Of a stretch of 6,026 nucleotides of DNA, positions 1-6,026 are shown piece after piece; positions within the stretch are counted from its first letter, which is position 1, and each line of letters opens with the position of its first letter. The stretch comes from an uncultured Collinsella sp. Lineage in GTDB: Bacteria; Actinomycetota; Coriobacteriia; Coriobacteriales; Coriobacteriaceae. The DNA is taken from assembly GCA_902478705.1 (NCBI GenBank), contig CABSMB010000091.1:1-6026 (forward strand), written 5' to 3'. Under the pieces are notes generated by a model. It did not search any database and had not been told where the DNA came from. It saw only the letters and a program-made list of their open reading frames with translations. The position numbers and the translations under genes are program-made.

Positions 1-897
<897 letters not shown>

Positions 898-915
898 GTC
901 TTCTAGAATACCCAA

Positions 916-942
916 CCCGGACGGCGATAAACCGACGCCGGG
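916..942 (+). other. Small hairpin in the cobO-like gene leader
   Basis: CCCGG (916-920) pairs with CCGGG (938-942), and CG (922-923) with CG (936-937), leaving one bulged A. This gives a seven-pair stem with a loop of about 12 bases. It ends four bases before the Shine-Dalgarno AAAGGA at 947-952, so it does not itself occlude the ribosome site. The leader is too short for a cobalamin riboswitch, and none is seen. Any function is speculative. Confidence 0.35.
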
Positions 943-957
943 CACGAAAGGACAGAG

Positions 958-1443
958 ATGGCATCACTGGAAGTCGGCAAGGTTCAAATCTATACGGGCG
1001 ACGGCAAGGGCAAGACAACGGCCGCGCTGGGACTCGCGCTGCGCGCCACGGGCTATGGACTTAACGTGCTCATGCTTCAGTTTGCCAAGAAGCTGCACTG
1101 CGCCGAACATGACGCAGCACCTCGATTGGGGCTACGCATCGTACAAGCCGACCGCAACACACCCGAAGCCTGTGCCGCACAGATCATGGAGCTCGCACGC
1201 GAGCAGATTTCACAGGTCGACGTGCTGATCTTGGATGAGCTGGGGGAAGCCATGCGACGGGGCTTTGTGACGCGCGAAGATGTCGAAGCGTTGATCGCAA
1301 TGAAACCGACCACCACGGAGCTCGTGCTCACCGGCCGCGGCTTGCTACCCCTCGCCGACCTTGCCGACCTAGTAACCGAAATGCGCCCCGTCAAACACTA
1401 CTTCGACGAAGGCCTCCTAGCCCGCCAAGGCATCGAATACTAG
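958..1443 (+). CDS. CobO/BtuR-family ATP:corrinoid adenosyltransferase-like protein (shortened)
   Basis: The 161-residue protein matches the CobA/CobO/BtuR family, cytosolic enzymes that transfer the adenosyl group of ATP to reduced corrinoids to give adenosylcobalamin-type cofactors. Seen: P-loop GDGKGKTT (14-21), Walker-B-like VLILDE (89-94), LTGRG (124-128), and the typical C-terminus ADLVTEMRPVKHYFDEG followed by ARQGIEY. AAAGGA lies five bases before the ATG, supporting this start. The family is usually about 170-200 residues. The shortfall falls between QFAKK (41-45) and the Walker B: the KGxW and GFTWET-type segments that handle the corrinoid in Salmonella CobA have no counterpart, and only LGLRIVQADRNTPEA spans the area. 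The fold and ATP site look sound, so adenosyltransferase is the first guess, but substrate and activity are uncertain. No other cobalamin genes are nearby. It converges on the MATE gene. Confidence 0.85.
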   Translation: MASLEVGKVQIYTGDGKGKTTAALGLALRATGYGLNVLMLQFAKKLHCAEHDAAPRLGLRIVQADRNTPEACAAQIMELAREQISQVDVLILDELGEAMRRGFVTREDVEALIAMKPTTTELVLTGRGLLPLADLADLVTEMRPVKHYFDEGLLARQGIEY

Positions 1444-1468
1444 CCATTGCGGACGTCCCCAATGGCTA
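1441..1468. repeat. 28-bp near-perfect palindrome joining two convergent stop codons
   Basis: The left arm TAGCCATTG (1441-1449) is the exact reverse complement of CAATGGCTA (1460-1468), and the core GGACGTCC (1451-1458) is itself palindromic. Thirteen of 14 base pairs match; only C1450 and C1459 do not. The left end is the TAG stop of the cobO-like gene, and the right end is the TAG stop of the MATE gene on the other strand. It could form a strong hairpin in either transcript and act as a shared bidirectional terminator or 3'-end protector. Neither side has a T-run, so it is not a textbook intrinsic terminator. Confidence 0.75.
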
Positions 1469-2815
1469 TGCAGTGGCGCGGCCGAGCCAGTTGCCGCTGT
1501 GATGGTAGACGGTGAACATCATGGCGGTGATTACCCAGGTTACGGGGTAGACCAGCAGCAGGTGCTCAAGCGACGGATCGAACGGCATAATCGCAAACAC
1601 CCAGATCACCCTGAGCACGACGGTGCCAAAAATCGTGAGCAGCATGGGCTGCAAGCTCACGCCGGCGCCGCGAATGGATCCCGACGCGTTCTCGATAATC
1701 GAGAAAATCGCATAGAACGGCGCAATGAAATGGAGGATGGTCGTGGTGTACGCCGAAATCGAAGCATCGTCGACAAAAAGACGCGACAACGGACCCGAGA
1801 ACACCAGCAGCACGGCAGACAGGCCACCAATGAGCATAAACGACAGCACGAGCGACGTATGGTAGCCCTTGCGCATGCGCTCGTAGTTGCGCGCGCCAAA
1901 GTTCTGTGCCGAGAATGTGGTGATCGACACGCCAAGCGCCTCGGTAACCATCCAGACAATGCCATCCAGGCGGCCCGAAAGACCCCACGCCGTGGTGACA
2001 TCGGCACCAAACGAGTTGACCGACACCTGAATCAAAACGTTGGAAATCGAGTACGCAGCAGACTGAAAGCCAAGTGGCAGACCACACGAGATCATGCTCT
2101 TACAAATAGCAGGATCAATGCCGAGTTTGGACAGTGAAAGCCGCCACGCACCCGGTGCGTGCATCATACGAATCATAATCATCGTGGCGTTGGAGCAAAT
2201 GGTCAGCGCCACCGCGATGCCGCAGCCCAGAGCCTCCATATGAAGCACGGCAACGAAGATGACATCCAGCACCGCATTAACAAGGCAGCCGGAAGCGATG
2301 ATCACAGCAGGCCCGCGCGTGTCGCCCACGGCGCGCAGCAATGCCGTTCCCATATTGAGCAGCAGCGCCGCAACCATGGCGGCAAAATAGCAACGAGCAT
2401 AGGCCACGCCCTCGGCCAATAGTTCATGCGGTGTGTTCATAAGTACCAGCATGGGCTCAACGAACACTATGCCAAGAATCGAGAAAACGATACCGCCCAC
2501 CAGCGCGAGCGTCATGGCCGTATGGACCGATCGGCTCAGGCGCTCGTCATCGTGCTGACCAAAAAACTGACCGGTAATAACGGCACATCCAGCACCAACA
2601 CCGACGCAAAAACCGATGCAGAGCTCTGTAAGCACCATCGTGGCCTGAATGCCACCCAGCGCGAGCTTGCCGCCAAACTGACCGACGATATAGGTACCGA
2701 TAAGCGTGTATGCCTGCTGAAAGAACGAACTAAAGAAAATGGGAACGCACAGCGACAGCAGCTGCTGCCAAATGACACCCTGCGTTACATCGATAGCCGT
2801 AGATTTCTTAGCCAC
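1466..2815 (-). CDS. MATE-family multidrug/toxin efflux transporter
   Basis: This 449-residue, strongly hydrophobic protein has the length and two-fold repeated layout of MATE antiporters: about 12 membrane helices, with the second half starting near residue 240 (GLPLGFQSAAYS). MATE proteins sit in the inner membrane and export organic cations or drugs in exchange for protons or sodium. Family signs are the first-helix region PIFFSSFFQQAYTLIGTYIV (25-44), GTALLRAVGDTRGP (156-169) and, in the second half, SIRGAG. The start is a GTG preceded by GGGGAGG with a five-base spacer, followed by MAKKS. In the first helix the motif often read as NxxDTxxVG appears as TLIGTYIVG, with glycine where many relatives have an acidic residue linked to ion coupling. 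The substrate cannot be told from sequence. It is probably transcribed alone, since a possible terminator lies between it and the upstream gene. Confidence 0.93.
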   Translation of the reverse strand: MAKKSTAIDVTQGVIWQQLLSLCVPIFFSSFFQQAYTLIGTYIVGQFGGKLALGGIQATMVLTELCIGFCVGVGAGCAVITGQFFGQHDDERLSRSVHTAMTLALVGGIVFSILGIVFVEPMLVLMNTPHELLAEGVAYARCYFAAMVAALLLNMGTALLRAVGDTRGPAVIIASGCLVNAVLDVIFVAVLHMEALGCGIAVALTICSNATMIMIRMMHAPGAWRLSLSKLGIDPAICKSMISCGLPLGFQSAAYSISNVLIQVSVNSFGADVTTAWGLSGRLDGIVWMVTEALGVSITTFSAQNFGARNYERMRKGYHTSLVLSFMLIGGLSAVLLVFSGPLSRLFVDDASISAYTTTILHFIAPFYAIFSIIENASGSIRGAGVSLQPMLLTIFGTVVLRVIWVFAIMPFDPSLEHLLLVYPVTWVITAMMFTVYHHSGNWLGRATA

Positions 2816-2868
2816 ACGCCCTCCCCACTAGCGTACGTCATACAACAAAACATCAATTTAAGACCAAA

Positions 2869-2901
2869 GCCGACACCAGCTTAGCACCGACCAGCGTCGG
2901 C
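2869..2901 (-). terminator. Possible terminator after the RNA methyltransferase gene
   Basis: Read on the minus strand, GCCGAC (2901-2896) can pair with GTCGGC (2874-2869), with partial inner pairing GCT/AGC, followed by TTTGGTCTT. A competing small hairpin, CCGAC/GTCGG (2887-2891 and 2896-2900), uses the same bases. The T-run is weak. The position is apt, 40 bases after the methyltransferase stop and before the MATE gene start. The rest of the gap (2816-2868) holds only AT-richer sequence likely to carry the MATE promoter, which I cannot place with confidence. Confidence 0.35.
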
Positions 2902-2940
2902 CGAAACGCCCCGAACCACAGCCCGGTGCGAAATATCTGT

Positions 2941-3855
2941 TTAGTGATACAAACCCGGCTGGTAGTGATACTCATTGCTCACATGCGGACACAGCTGCCA
3001 AAAGGCGACAGCACTTGCCGCGGCCACGTTGAGCGAATCGACCCCGTGCGCCATCGGAATACGCACGGCGCGGTCGCAGCCTGCAATGGTCTTGGCGCCC
3101 AAGCCAGCACCCTCGGTGCCCATAAAGATTGCCAGGCGGTCAATCTCCTGGAGCGCGGGATCGTCCAACGACACCGAATCATCCGTCAACGCCATAGCGG
3201 CACACGAAAAACCGGCATCGTGCAGCGCCGCCAGCCCATCATGCGGCCATACGCGCGCCTCGCTGCCAATGCGTGTCCAGGGCACCTGGAACACCGCGCC
3301 CATGCTCACGCGGGCCGAGCGACGGTACAGCGGATCGCAGCAGGTAGGGCTCACCAAAATGCCATCGACGTTCAGCGCAGCCGCCGAGCGGAAAATCGCG
3401 CCGACGTTGGTGTGGTCGACAATACCCTCGAGCACGCACACGCGCACCGGGCGCTCCCCCGCCGCCTCGACGACGCCACCCAAGAACTCATCAACCGGAA
3501 TCTGACGCGGGCGACGGAACGCCGCGAGCGCACCGCGCGTCACGTTAAAGCCCGTCAGCTGCTCCATAAGCTCCATCGAGGCCACGAACACGGGAACCGG
3601 GCCCGCACCTTCGCGTACCGCCAGGCGCTCAAACAGCGGCATCATCTGGTCGAGCCAGCGTTCGCCCAAAAGAAAGCTCACCGGCTCATATCCGGCGCGA
3701 ACCGCGCGCTCGATAACCTTGGCGCTCTCGGCGATAAAGATGCCCTTTTGCGGCTCCAGAACGCAGCGAAGCTCGCGCTCGGTCAGTCGCACGTAGGCAT
3801 CGAGCCGCTCGTCCTCGAGAGAATCAATTCGCAGCACCTCAACGGCATCAGTCAT
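2941..3855 (-). CDS. TrmH/SpoU-family RNA 2'-O-ribose methyltransferase
   Basis: The 304-residue protein is a SPOUT-class methyltransferase that would use S-adenosylmethionine to methylate the 2'-OH of a ribose in tRNA or rRNA. It has an N-terminal substrate-binding domain (about 10-120, ending in NVTRGALAAFRRP) and a C-terminal trefoil-knot domain with the three SpoU motifs: NVGAIFRSA (150-158), MGTEGAGL (245-252) and IPMAHGVDSLNVAAA (266-280). The Asn and Arg of motif 1 and the Asn of motif 3, expected for catalysis and cofactor binding, are present. The target cannot be assigned; relatives are loosely named TrmH, RlmB or TsnR-like. I chose the ATG at 3855, giving MTDAVEVL. An in-frame ATG at 3888 would add 11 cysteine-rich residues, has no Shine-Dalgarno and sits against a TATAGA that could be a -10 element. 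Neither start has a strong ribosome site. Confidence 0.92.
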   Translation of the reverse strand: MTDAVEVLRIDSLEDERLDAYVRLTERELRCVLEPQKGIFIAESAKVIERAVRAGYEPVSFLLGERWLDQMMPLFERLAVREGAGPVPVFVASMELMEQLTGFNVTRGALAAFRRPRQIPVDEFLGGVVEAAGERPVRVCVLEGIVDHTNVGAIFRSAAALNVDGILVSPTCCDPLYRRSARVSMGAVFQVPWTRIGSEARVWPHDGLAALHDAGFSCAAMALTDDSVSLDDPALQEIDRLAIFMGTEGAGLGAKTIAGCDRAVRIPMAHGVDSLNVAAASAVAFWQLCPHVSNEYHYQPGLYH

Positions 3856-3901
3856 AGCAGCCAGCCCGCACCCTTCTTTACAGCACATCTATACCAAACG
3901 A

Positions 3902-3920
3902 GGCGACGCTAAGCGCCGCC
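3902..3920 (-). terminator. Likely rho-independent terminator of the thyA-folA unit
   Basis: On the minus strand GGCGGCGC and GCGTCGCC form an eight-pair stem with one G-U pair and a three-base TTA loop, followed by TCGTTTGG. It lies 45 bases past the folA stop and just upstream of the methyltransferase gene. The following T-run is short, so termination may be partial and allow read-through. Confidence 0.5.
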
Positions 3921-3964
3921 CCATGCATTCAAACAACCCGATGATACCGTTCACGCCAGACGAT

Positions 3965-4483
3965 TTACGCCTCGACGCGACGATACGTCACGAACTCATA
4001 ATCGAGACCCTCGTCACCCTCGCCCGCGGCAATCGTGGCAACACCGCCACGACGCGTAATCTCCCACGCGGGATCGGCATCCAGATCGGGAAAGTACGTG
4101 TCCACGGCATGGATGCAATGGTCGTGCGTGACCTCGGCCTCGGTGCAATACGGCAAAAATTGCCGATACACCTCGCCGCCGCCAATCACCCACGCAACGG
4201 GCTCATCGGCCACGGCGGCCAAGGCCTCGTCAACGCTATGCACAACGTCGACCCCCTCGGCAGCAAAGCTCTCGTCGCGGGTGAGCACGATATTGCGGCG
4301 ATTCTTGAGCGGTCGTCCGCCGGGAAAACTCAGCAGCGTCTTGCGTCCCATAATGACCGGACAGCCTTTGGTGCACGCCACAAAATGGCGCATGTCGGCA
4401 CGGTTGGACACGACCATGTCACCCTCGCACCCAATACCCCAGTCATCGCACACGGCGACAATGGCAGAAAGCTTACACGTCAC
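3965..4483 (-). CDS. folA: Dihydrofolate reductase
   Basis: FolA reduces dihydrofolate to tetrahydrofolate with NADPH in the cytosol. It recycles the dihydrofolate produced by ThyA, and it is the usual trimethoprim target. The 172 residues fit the family. Seen: LSAIVAVCDDWGIG (5-18), the acidic active-site residue in RADMRHF (Asp30, matching Asp27 of E. coli), the NADPH-binding VIMGRKT (43-49), the loop SFPGGRPLKNRRNIVLTR, and the GGGEVYRQFLP cofactor motif (101-111). The stretch after WGIGCEGD reads MVVSN where E. coli has MPWNL, so the substrate-site Trp22 is replaced by Val. I chose the GTG at 4483 because AGGTGA (4494-4489) lies five bases upstream. A GTG at 4492, directly after the thyA stop, would add three residues but lacks a good ribosome site. 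The AGGTGA overlaps the thyA TAG, so translation is probably coupled to thyA. Confidence 0.95.
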   Translation of the reverse strand: MTCKLSAIVAVCDDWGIGCEGDMVVSNRADMRHFVACTKGCPVIMGRKTLLSFPGGRPLKNRRNIVLTRDESFAAEGVDVVHSVDEALAAVADEPVAWVIGGGEVYRQFLPYCTEAEVTHDHCIHAVDTYFPDLDADPAWEITRRGGVATIAAGEGDEGLDYEFVTYRRVEA

Positions 4484-4492
4484 GCGCGTCAC

Positions 4493-5341
4493 CTACACCG
4501 CAATGGGGATGTTCTTGACCTGCGGGCCGTGCTCATAGCCCTCGACGATCAGATCATCGGTCGTAAACGCGTAGAAATCATGCACATCGGGGTTGAGCGT
4601 TACCTTGGGAGCCGCAAACTGCGGACGCTCGATAAGCTCGCGGACGATATCGACATGACGGTCGTAAATATGGGCATCGGCGATCACGTGCAGCAGCTCG
4701 CCAGCGATCATATCGACCGACTGCGCGACCATCATCAGCAAAATGGCATACTGGCACACATTCCAGTTGTTCGCGGCCAAAATGTCCTGGCTACGCTGGT
4801 TGAGGATCATATTGAGCGTCGGTTTGTCATCCTGAGGACGCTGCGTGACGTTATACGTCACACTGTAGGCGCACGGATACAGATGCATCTCGGACAGATC
4901 GCTGAACACGTACGTGTTCGTCATAATACGACGGCTGTACGGCGTGTGCTTAAGGTCGTACAGCACGCGATCCATCTGGTCAAAGTCACCCTCGGGATAA
5001 TGGCTCTTCTGCCCAATCTGATACCCGTAGGCCTTACCGATGGAGCCGGTCTCGTCGGCCCACTCATCCCAGATATGGCTGTTGAGGTCATGCACGTTAT
5101 TGGACTTCTTTTGATAGATCCATAGGATCTCATCCATGGCAGATTTGAGGGCTGTACGACGCAGCGTGAGCGCCGGAAACTCCTCACGCAGGTCATAGCG
5201 TGCCGTGACACCAAAGTTTTTAGTGGTATAGGCAGGGGTGCCATCTTCCCACACCGGGCGGACCTTTTGGCCCTCGGTGGTGGTGCCATGGTCCAAAATA
5301 TCGCGGCACATGGCTACAAACTGTTGATCAGCCTTGCTCAT
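4493..5341 (-). CDS. thyA: Thymidylate synthase
   Basis: ThyA converts dUMP to dTMP, using methylenetetrahydrofolate as both carbon donor and reductant. The 282-residue protein has the full set of key parts: the paired arginines SRR (136-138) that reach the partner subunit's phosphate site, the catalytic Cys157 in YPCAYSV, QRSQD (182-186) gripping phosphate, Asn194 in NNWNVCQY for the uracil ring, DAHIY (222-226), and a C-terminus ending IPIAV as expected for the closing tail. HIWDEW and IGKAYGYQIG place it nearer the Bacillus/phage phi3T type than the compact E. coli type (264 residues). The ATG at 5341 has AGGAGG ending four to five bases upstream. The frame stays open to 5656, but that extension only mirrors the divergent gene. 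It is the first gene of a thyA-folA unit. Flavin-dependent ThyX is not involved here. Confidence 0.96.
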   Translation of the reverse strand: MSKADQQFVAMCRDILDHGTTTEGQKVRPVWEDGTPAYTTKNFGVTARYDLREEFPALTLRRTALKSAMDEILWIYQKKSNNVHDLNSHIWDEWADETGSIGKAYGYQIGQKSHYPEGDFDQMDRVLYDLKHTPYSRRIMTNTYVFSDLSEMHLYPCAYSVTYNVTQRPQDDKPTLNMILNQRSQDILAANNWNVCQYAILLMMVAQSVDMIAGELLHVIADAHIYDRHVDIVRELIERPQFAAPKVTLNPDVHDFYAFTTDDLIVEGYEHGPQVKNIPIAV

Positions 5342-5375
5342 TGACCCTCCTGTCAGTCGTCTATAAGCGAGATTC

Positions 5376-5381
5376 ATTGTA
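5376..5381 (-). promoter_or_regulatory. Possible -10 element of the thyA promoter
   Basis: On the minus strand TACAAT lies 35 bases upstream of the thyA ATG, a good match to a -10 hexamer. No convincing -35 is found 16-18 bases further up, where the sequence is GC-rich. The real promoter may need an activator, or may be the alternative TATAGA nearer the gene (5365-5360). Confidence 0.3.
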
Positions 5382-5424
5382 GCCCAGGCGCACGCGGCCC
5401 CACAGCCCAAACATAAGCCCTCAC

Positions 5425-5444
5425 TTTCTGACATATGCCAGAAA
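5425..5444. promoter_or_regulatory. Upstream palindromic operator candidate (copy 1)
   Basis: TTTCTGACATATGCCAGAAA is a 20-bp palindrome with nine of ten base pairs matching; the exception is A5431 against C5438. Its core is shared with copy 2 at 5482-5493. It lies just upstream of the probable -35 region of the DUF134-NifX gene and about 80 bases upstream of thyA. A symmetric site of this size is typical of a dimeric helix-turn-helix regulator, and the neighbouring DUF134 protein is the natural candidate. Confidence 0.6.
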
Positions 5445-5448
5445 TTCC

Positions 5449-5476
5449 TTGCGCAATTCTGCGCGTTCGCTATTCT
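5449..5476 (+). promoter_or_regulatory. Possible promoter of the DUF134-NifX gene
   Basis: TTGCGC (5449-5454) and TATTCT (5471-5476) are 16 bases apart and would start transcription around 5482-5484, right on palindrome copy 2. A small inverted repeat GCGCA-ATTC-TGCGC (5451-5464) runs from the -35 hexamer into the spacer. The perfect TTGACA at 5481-5486 is tempting as a -35, but the correctly spaced -10 would be GCGCGT at the start codon, so it is better explained as part of the operator. Confidence 0.35.
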
Positions 5477-5481
5477 ATTGT

Positions 5482-5493
5482 TGACATATGTCA
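5482..5493. promoter_or_regulatory. Downstream palindromic operator candidate (copy 2)
   Basis: TGACATATGTCA is a perfect 12-bp palindrome, followed by GA as in copy 1 (TGACATATGCCAGA). Its centre is 53 bp from that of copy 1, close to five turns of B-DNA, so two bound dimers would face the same side of the helix. It covers the predicted transcription start and ends four bases before the AAGGAG ribosome site, a position suited to repression. Confidence 0.65.
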
Positions 5494-5507
5494 GATAAGG
5501 AGTGCGC

Positions 5508-6026
5508 GTGGCAGGAAGACGCGAAAAACTGCGCCGCGTCGGGATCATCCCCGAATACCGCGGCTTTACCCCTGACGGCCTAGCCAGTGGAGACGCCATC
5601 GATATGACGGTCGACGAGCTCGAAGTCCTGCGGCTGTGCGACCTGGAAGGCCTCAATCAGGAGGCCGTCGCCCAGCACATGGGCATTGCCCGCGCCACGG
5701 TGGCGGCAATTTGCAGCCGCGCGCATCGCAAGGTGGCAAACGCGCTGGTCAACGGACGGGCGATTGTCATCGAGGGCGGCAATATCGCGTACTCCCCCAT
5801 TACCACGAAAACGGCCGCATGGCCAGCAAAGGAGGTCGGCACCATGAGGGTGGCAACCACGTACGACAACGGCAACATCTTTATGCACTTTGGCCGCAGC
5901 GAGCAGTTCAAGATCTACGACATTCAGGATGGCAAGGTGCTCAACGAGCAGGTCGTGGGCACCGGCGGCACCGGCCACGGTGCCCTTGCGGGCCTGCTCG
6001 CCAACGGCGGCGTGGACACGCTAATC
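5508..6026 (+). CDS. DUF134 helix-turn-helix protein fused to a NifX/NifB-type cofactor domain (3' partial)
   Basis: The 173 visible codons encode two domains. Residues 3-90 match DUF134: RRVGIIPEYRGFTPDG, then MTVDELEVLRLCDLEGLNQE, a helix-turn-helix at about 47-72 (AVAQHMGIARATV), and KVANALVNGRAIVIEGG. After a short linker (91-112), MRVATTYDNGNIFMHFGRSE begins a dinitrogenase iron-molybdenum cofactor domain of the NifX/NafY/MTH1175 type, with FKIYDIQDGKV and GGTGHGALAGLLANGGVDTLI. The end lies beyond the window. In this family the second domain binds metal clusters or related cofactors; DUF134 has a DNA-binding look but no firm function known to me. A metal- or redox-sensing regulator is an inference. 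The GTG start has AAGGAG five bases upstream; no earlier start has a ribosome site. Two palindromes in front suggest it controls its own promoter. No nitrogenase genes are visible nearby. Confidence 0.88.
   Translation, partial: MAGRREKLRRVGIIPEYRGFTPDGLASGDAIDMTVDELEVLRLCDLEGLNQEAVAQHMGIARATVAAICSRAHRKVANALVNGRAIVIEGGNIAYSPITTKTAAWPAKEVGTMRVATTYDNGNIFMHFGRSEQFKIYDIQDGKVLNEQVVGTGGTGHGALAGLLANGGVDTLI
5828..5846 (+). promoter_or_regulatory. Internal ribosome binding site and in-frame ATG at the domain boundary
   Basis: AAAGGAGGT (5828-5836) is a near-complete match to the anti-Shine-Dalgarno and lies seven bases before ATG 5844-5846. That ATG is codon 113 of the DUF134-NifX frame, and it begins exactly where a stand-alone NifX-type protein would begin (MRVATTYDNG). 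It is the strongest ribosome site in the window. It may yield a second, shorter product, or be a relic of two separate genes that fused. Confidence 0.6.

Noticed and set aside
2926..3912. Plus-strand open frame of 328 codons opposite the RNA methyltransferase
   Set aside because: The opposite strand carries all three SpoU motifs, while this frame shows only low-complexity His/Arg/Ala-rich sequence and no recognisable domain.
3923..5125. Long plus-strand open frame of 400 codons opposite folA and thyA
   Set aside because: It lies wholly antisense to two certain genes, its protein is rich in His, Arg and Ala without domain motifs, and it has no ribosome site. It is a GC-driven mirror of the real reading frames.
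5481..5486. TTGACA as the -35 element of the DUF134-NifX gene
   Set aside because: A -10 with proper spacing would fall on GCGCGT at the start codon. The hexamer is part of the palindrome instead.
5342..5507. Tetrahydrofolate riboswitch or T-box leader in front of thyA
   Set aside because: The intergenic sequence shows two palindromes and promoter-like hexamers but no multi-stem leader or terminator next to the thyA start.
5342..5656. Upstream extension of the thyA frame to an ATG at 5656
   Set aside because: It runs antisense through the DUF134 gene and across the operator region. The ATG at 5341 has an AGGAGG site and gives the normal ThyA N-terminus.

Overview
The window looks like chromosome from a GC-rich, low-redundancy bacterium. 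The best guess is a gut member of the Coriobacteriia (Collinsella or a close relative). This rests on the mix of GTG starts, strong Shine-Dalgarno sites, Firmicutes-like variants of FtsH, DHFR and ThyA, and a DUF134 protein fused to a NifX-type domain. It is inferred from protein character only; no marker RNA is present.

Layout, left to right. The N-terminal part of the membrane protease FtsH runs leftward off the window (1-865). Divergent from it is a short cobalamin adenosyltransferase-like gene (958-1443, +). That gene converges on a MATE-family transporter (1466-2815, -), and a 28-bp near-perfect palindrome bounded by the two stop codons fills the junction. Next on the minus strand come a SpoU/TrmH-type RNA methyltransferase (2941-3855), then dihydrofolate reductase folA (3965-4483) directly downstream of thymidylate synthase thyA (4493-5341). 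A 166-bp divergent intergenic region follows. A plus-strand gene then runs off the right edge (5508-6026), encoding a DUF134 helix-turn-helix domain fused to a dinitrogenase-cofactor (NifX/NifB) domain.

Functional links. thyA and folA form the usual thymidylate module: ThyA makes dTMP and releases dihydrofolate, which FolA reduces back to tetrahydrofolate. The two genes sit 9 bases apart, and the folA Shine-Dalgarno overlaps the thyA stop. The rest are mainly single-gene housekeeping or transport units.

The most unusual part is the right end. Two palindromes sharing the core TGACATATG(T/C)CA lie 53 bp apart centre to centre (about five helical turns) around the likely DUF134-NifX promoter, which suggests autoregulation. 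Inside that gene, a perfect Shine-Dalgarno precedes an in-frame ATG exactly at the boundary of the two domains, so the NifX-like domain may also be made alone. The CobO-like protein is also odd: it keeps its nucleotide-binding motifs but lacks the Phe-x-Trp corrinoid-handling segment of well-studied CobA enzymes. No RNA genes, insertion sequences or CRISPR arrays are visible, and no stretch longer than 300 bases lacks a gene.
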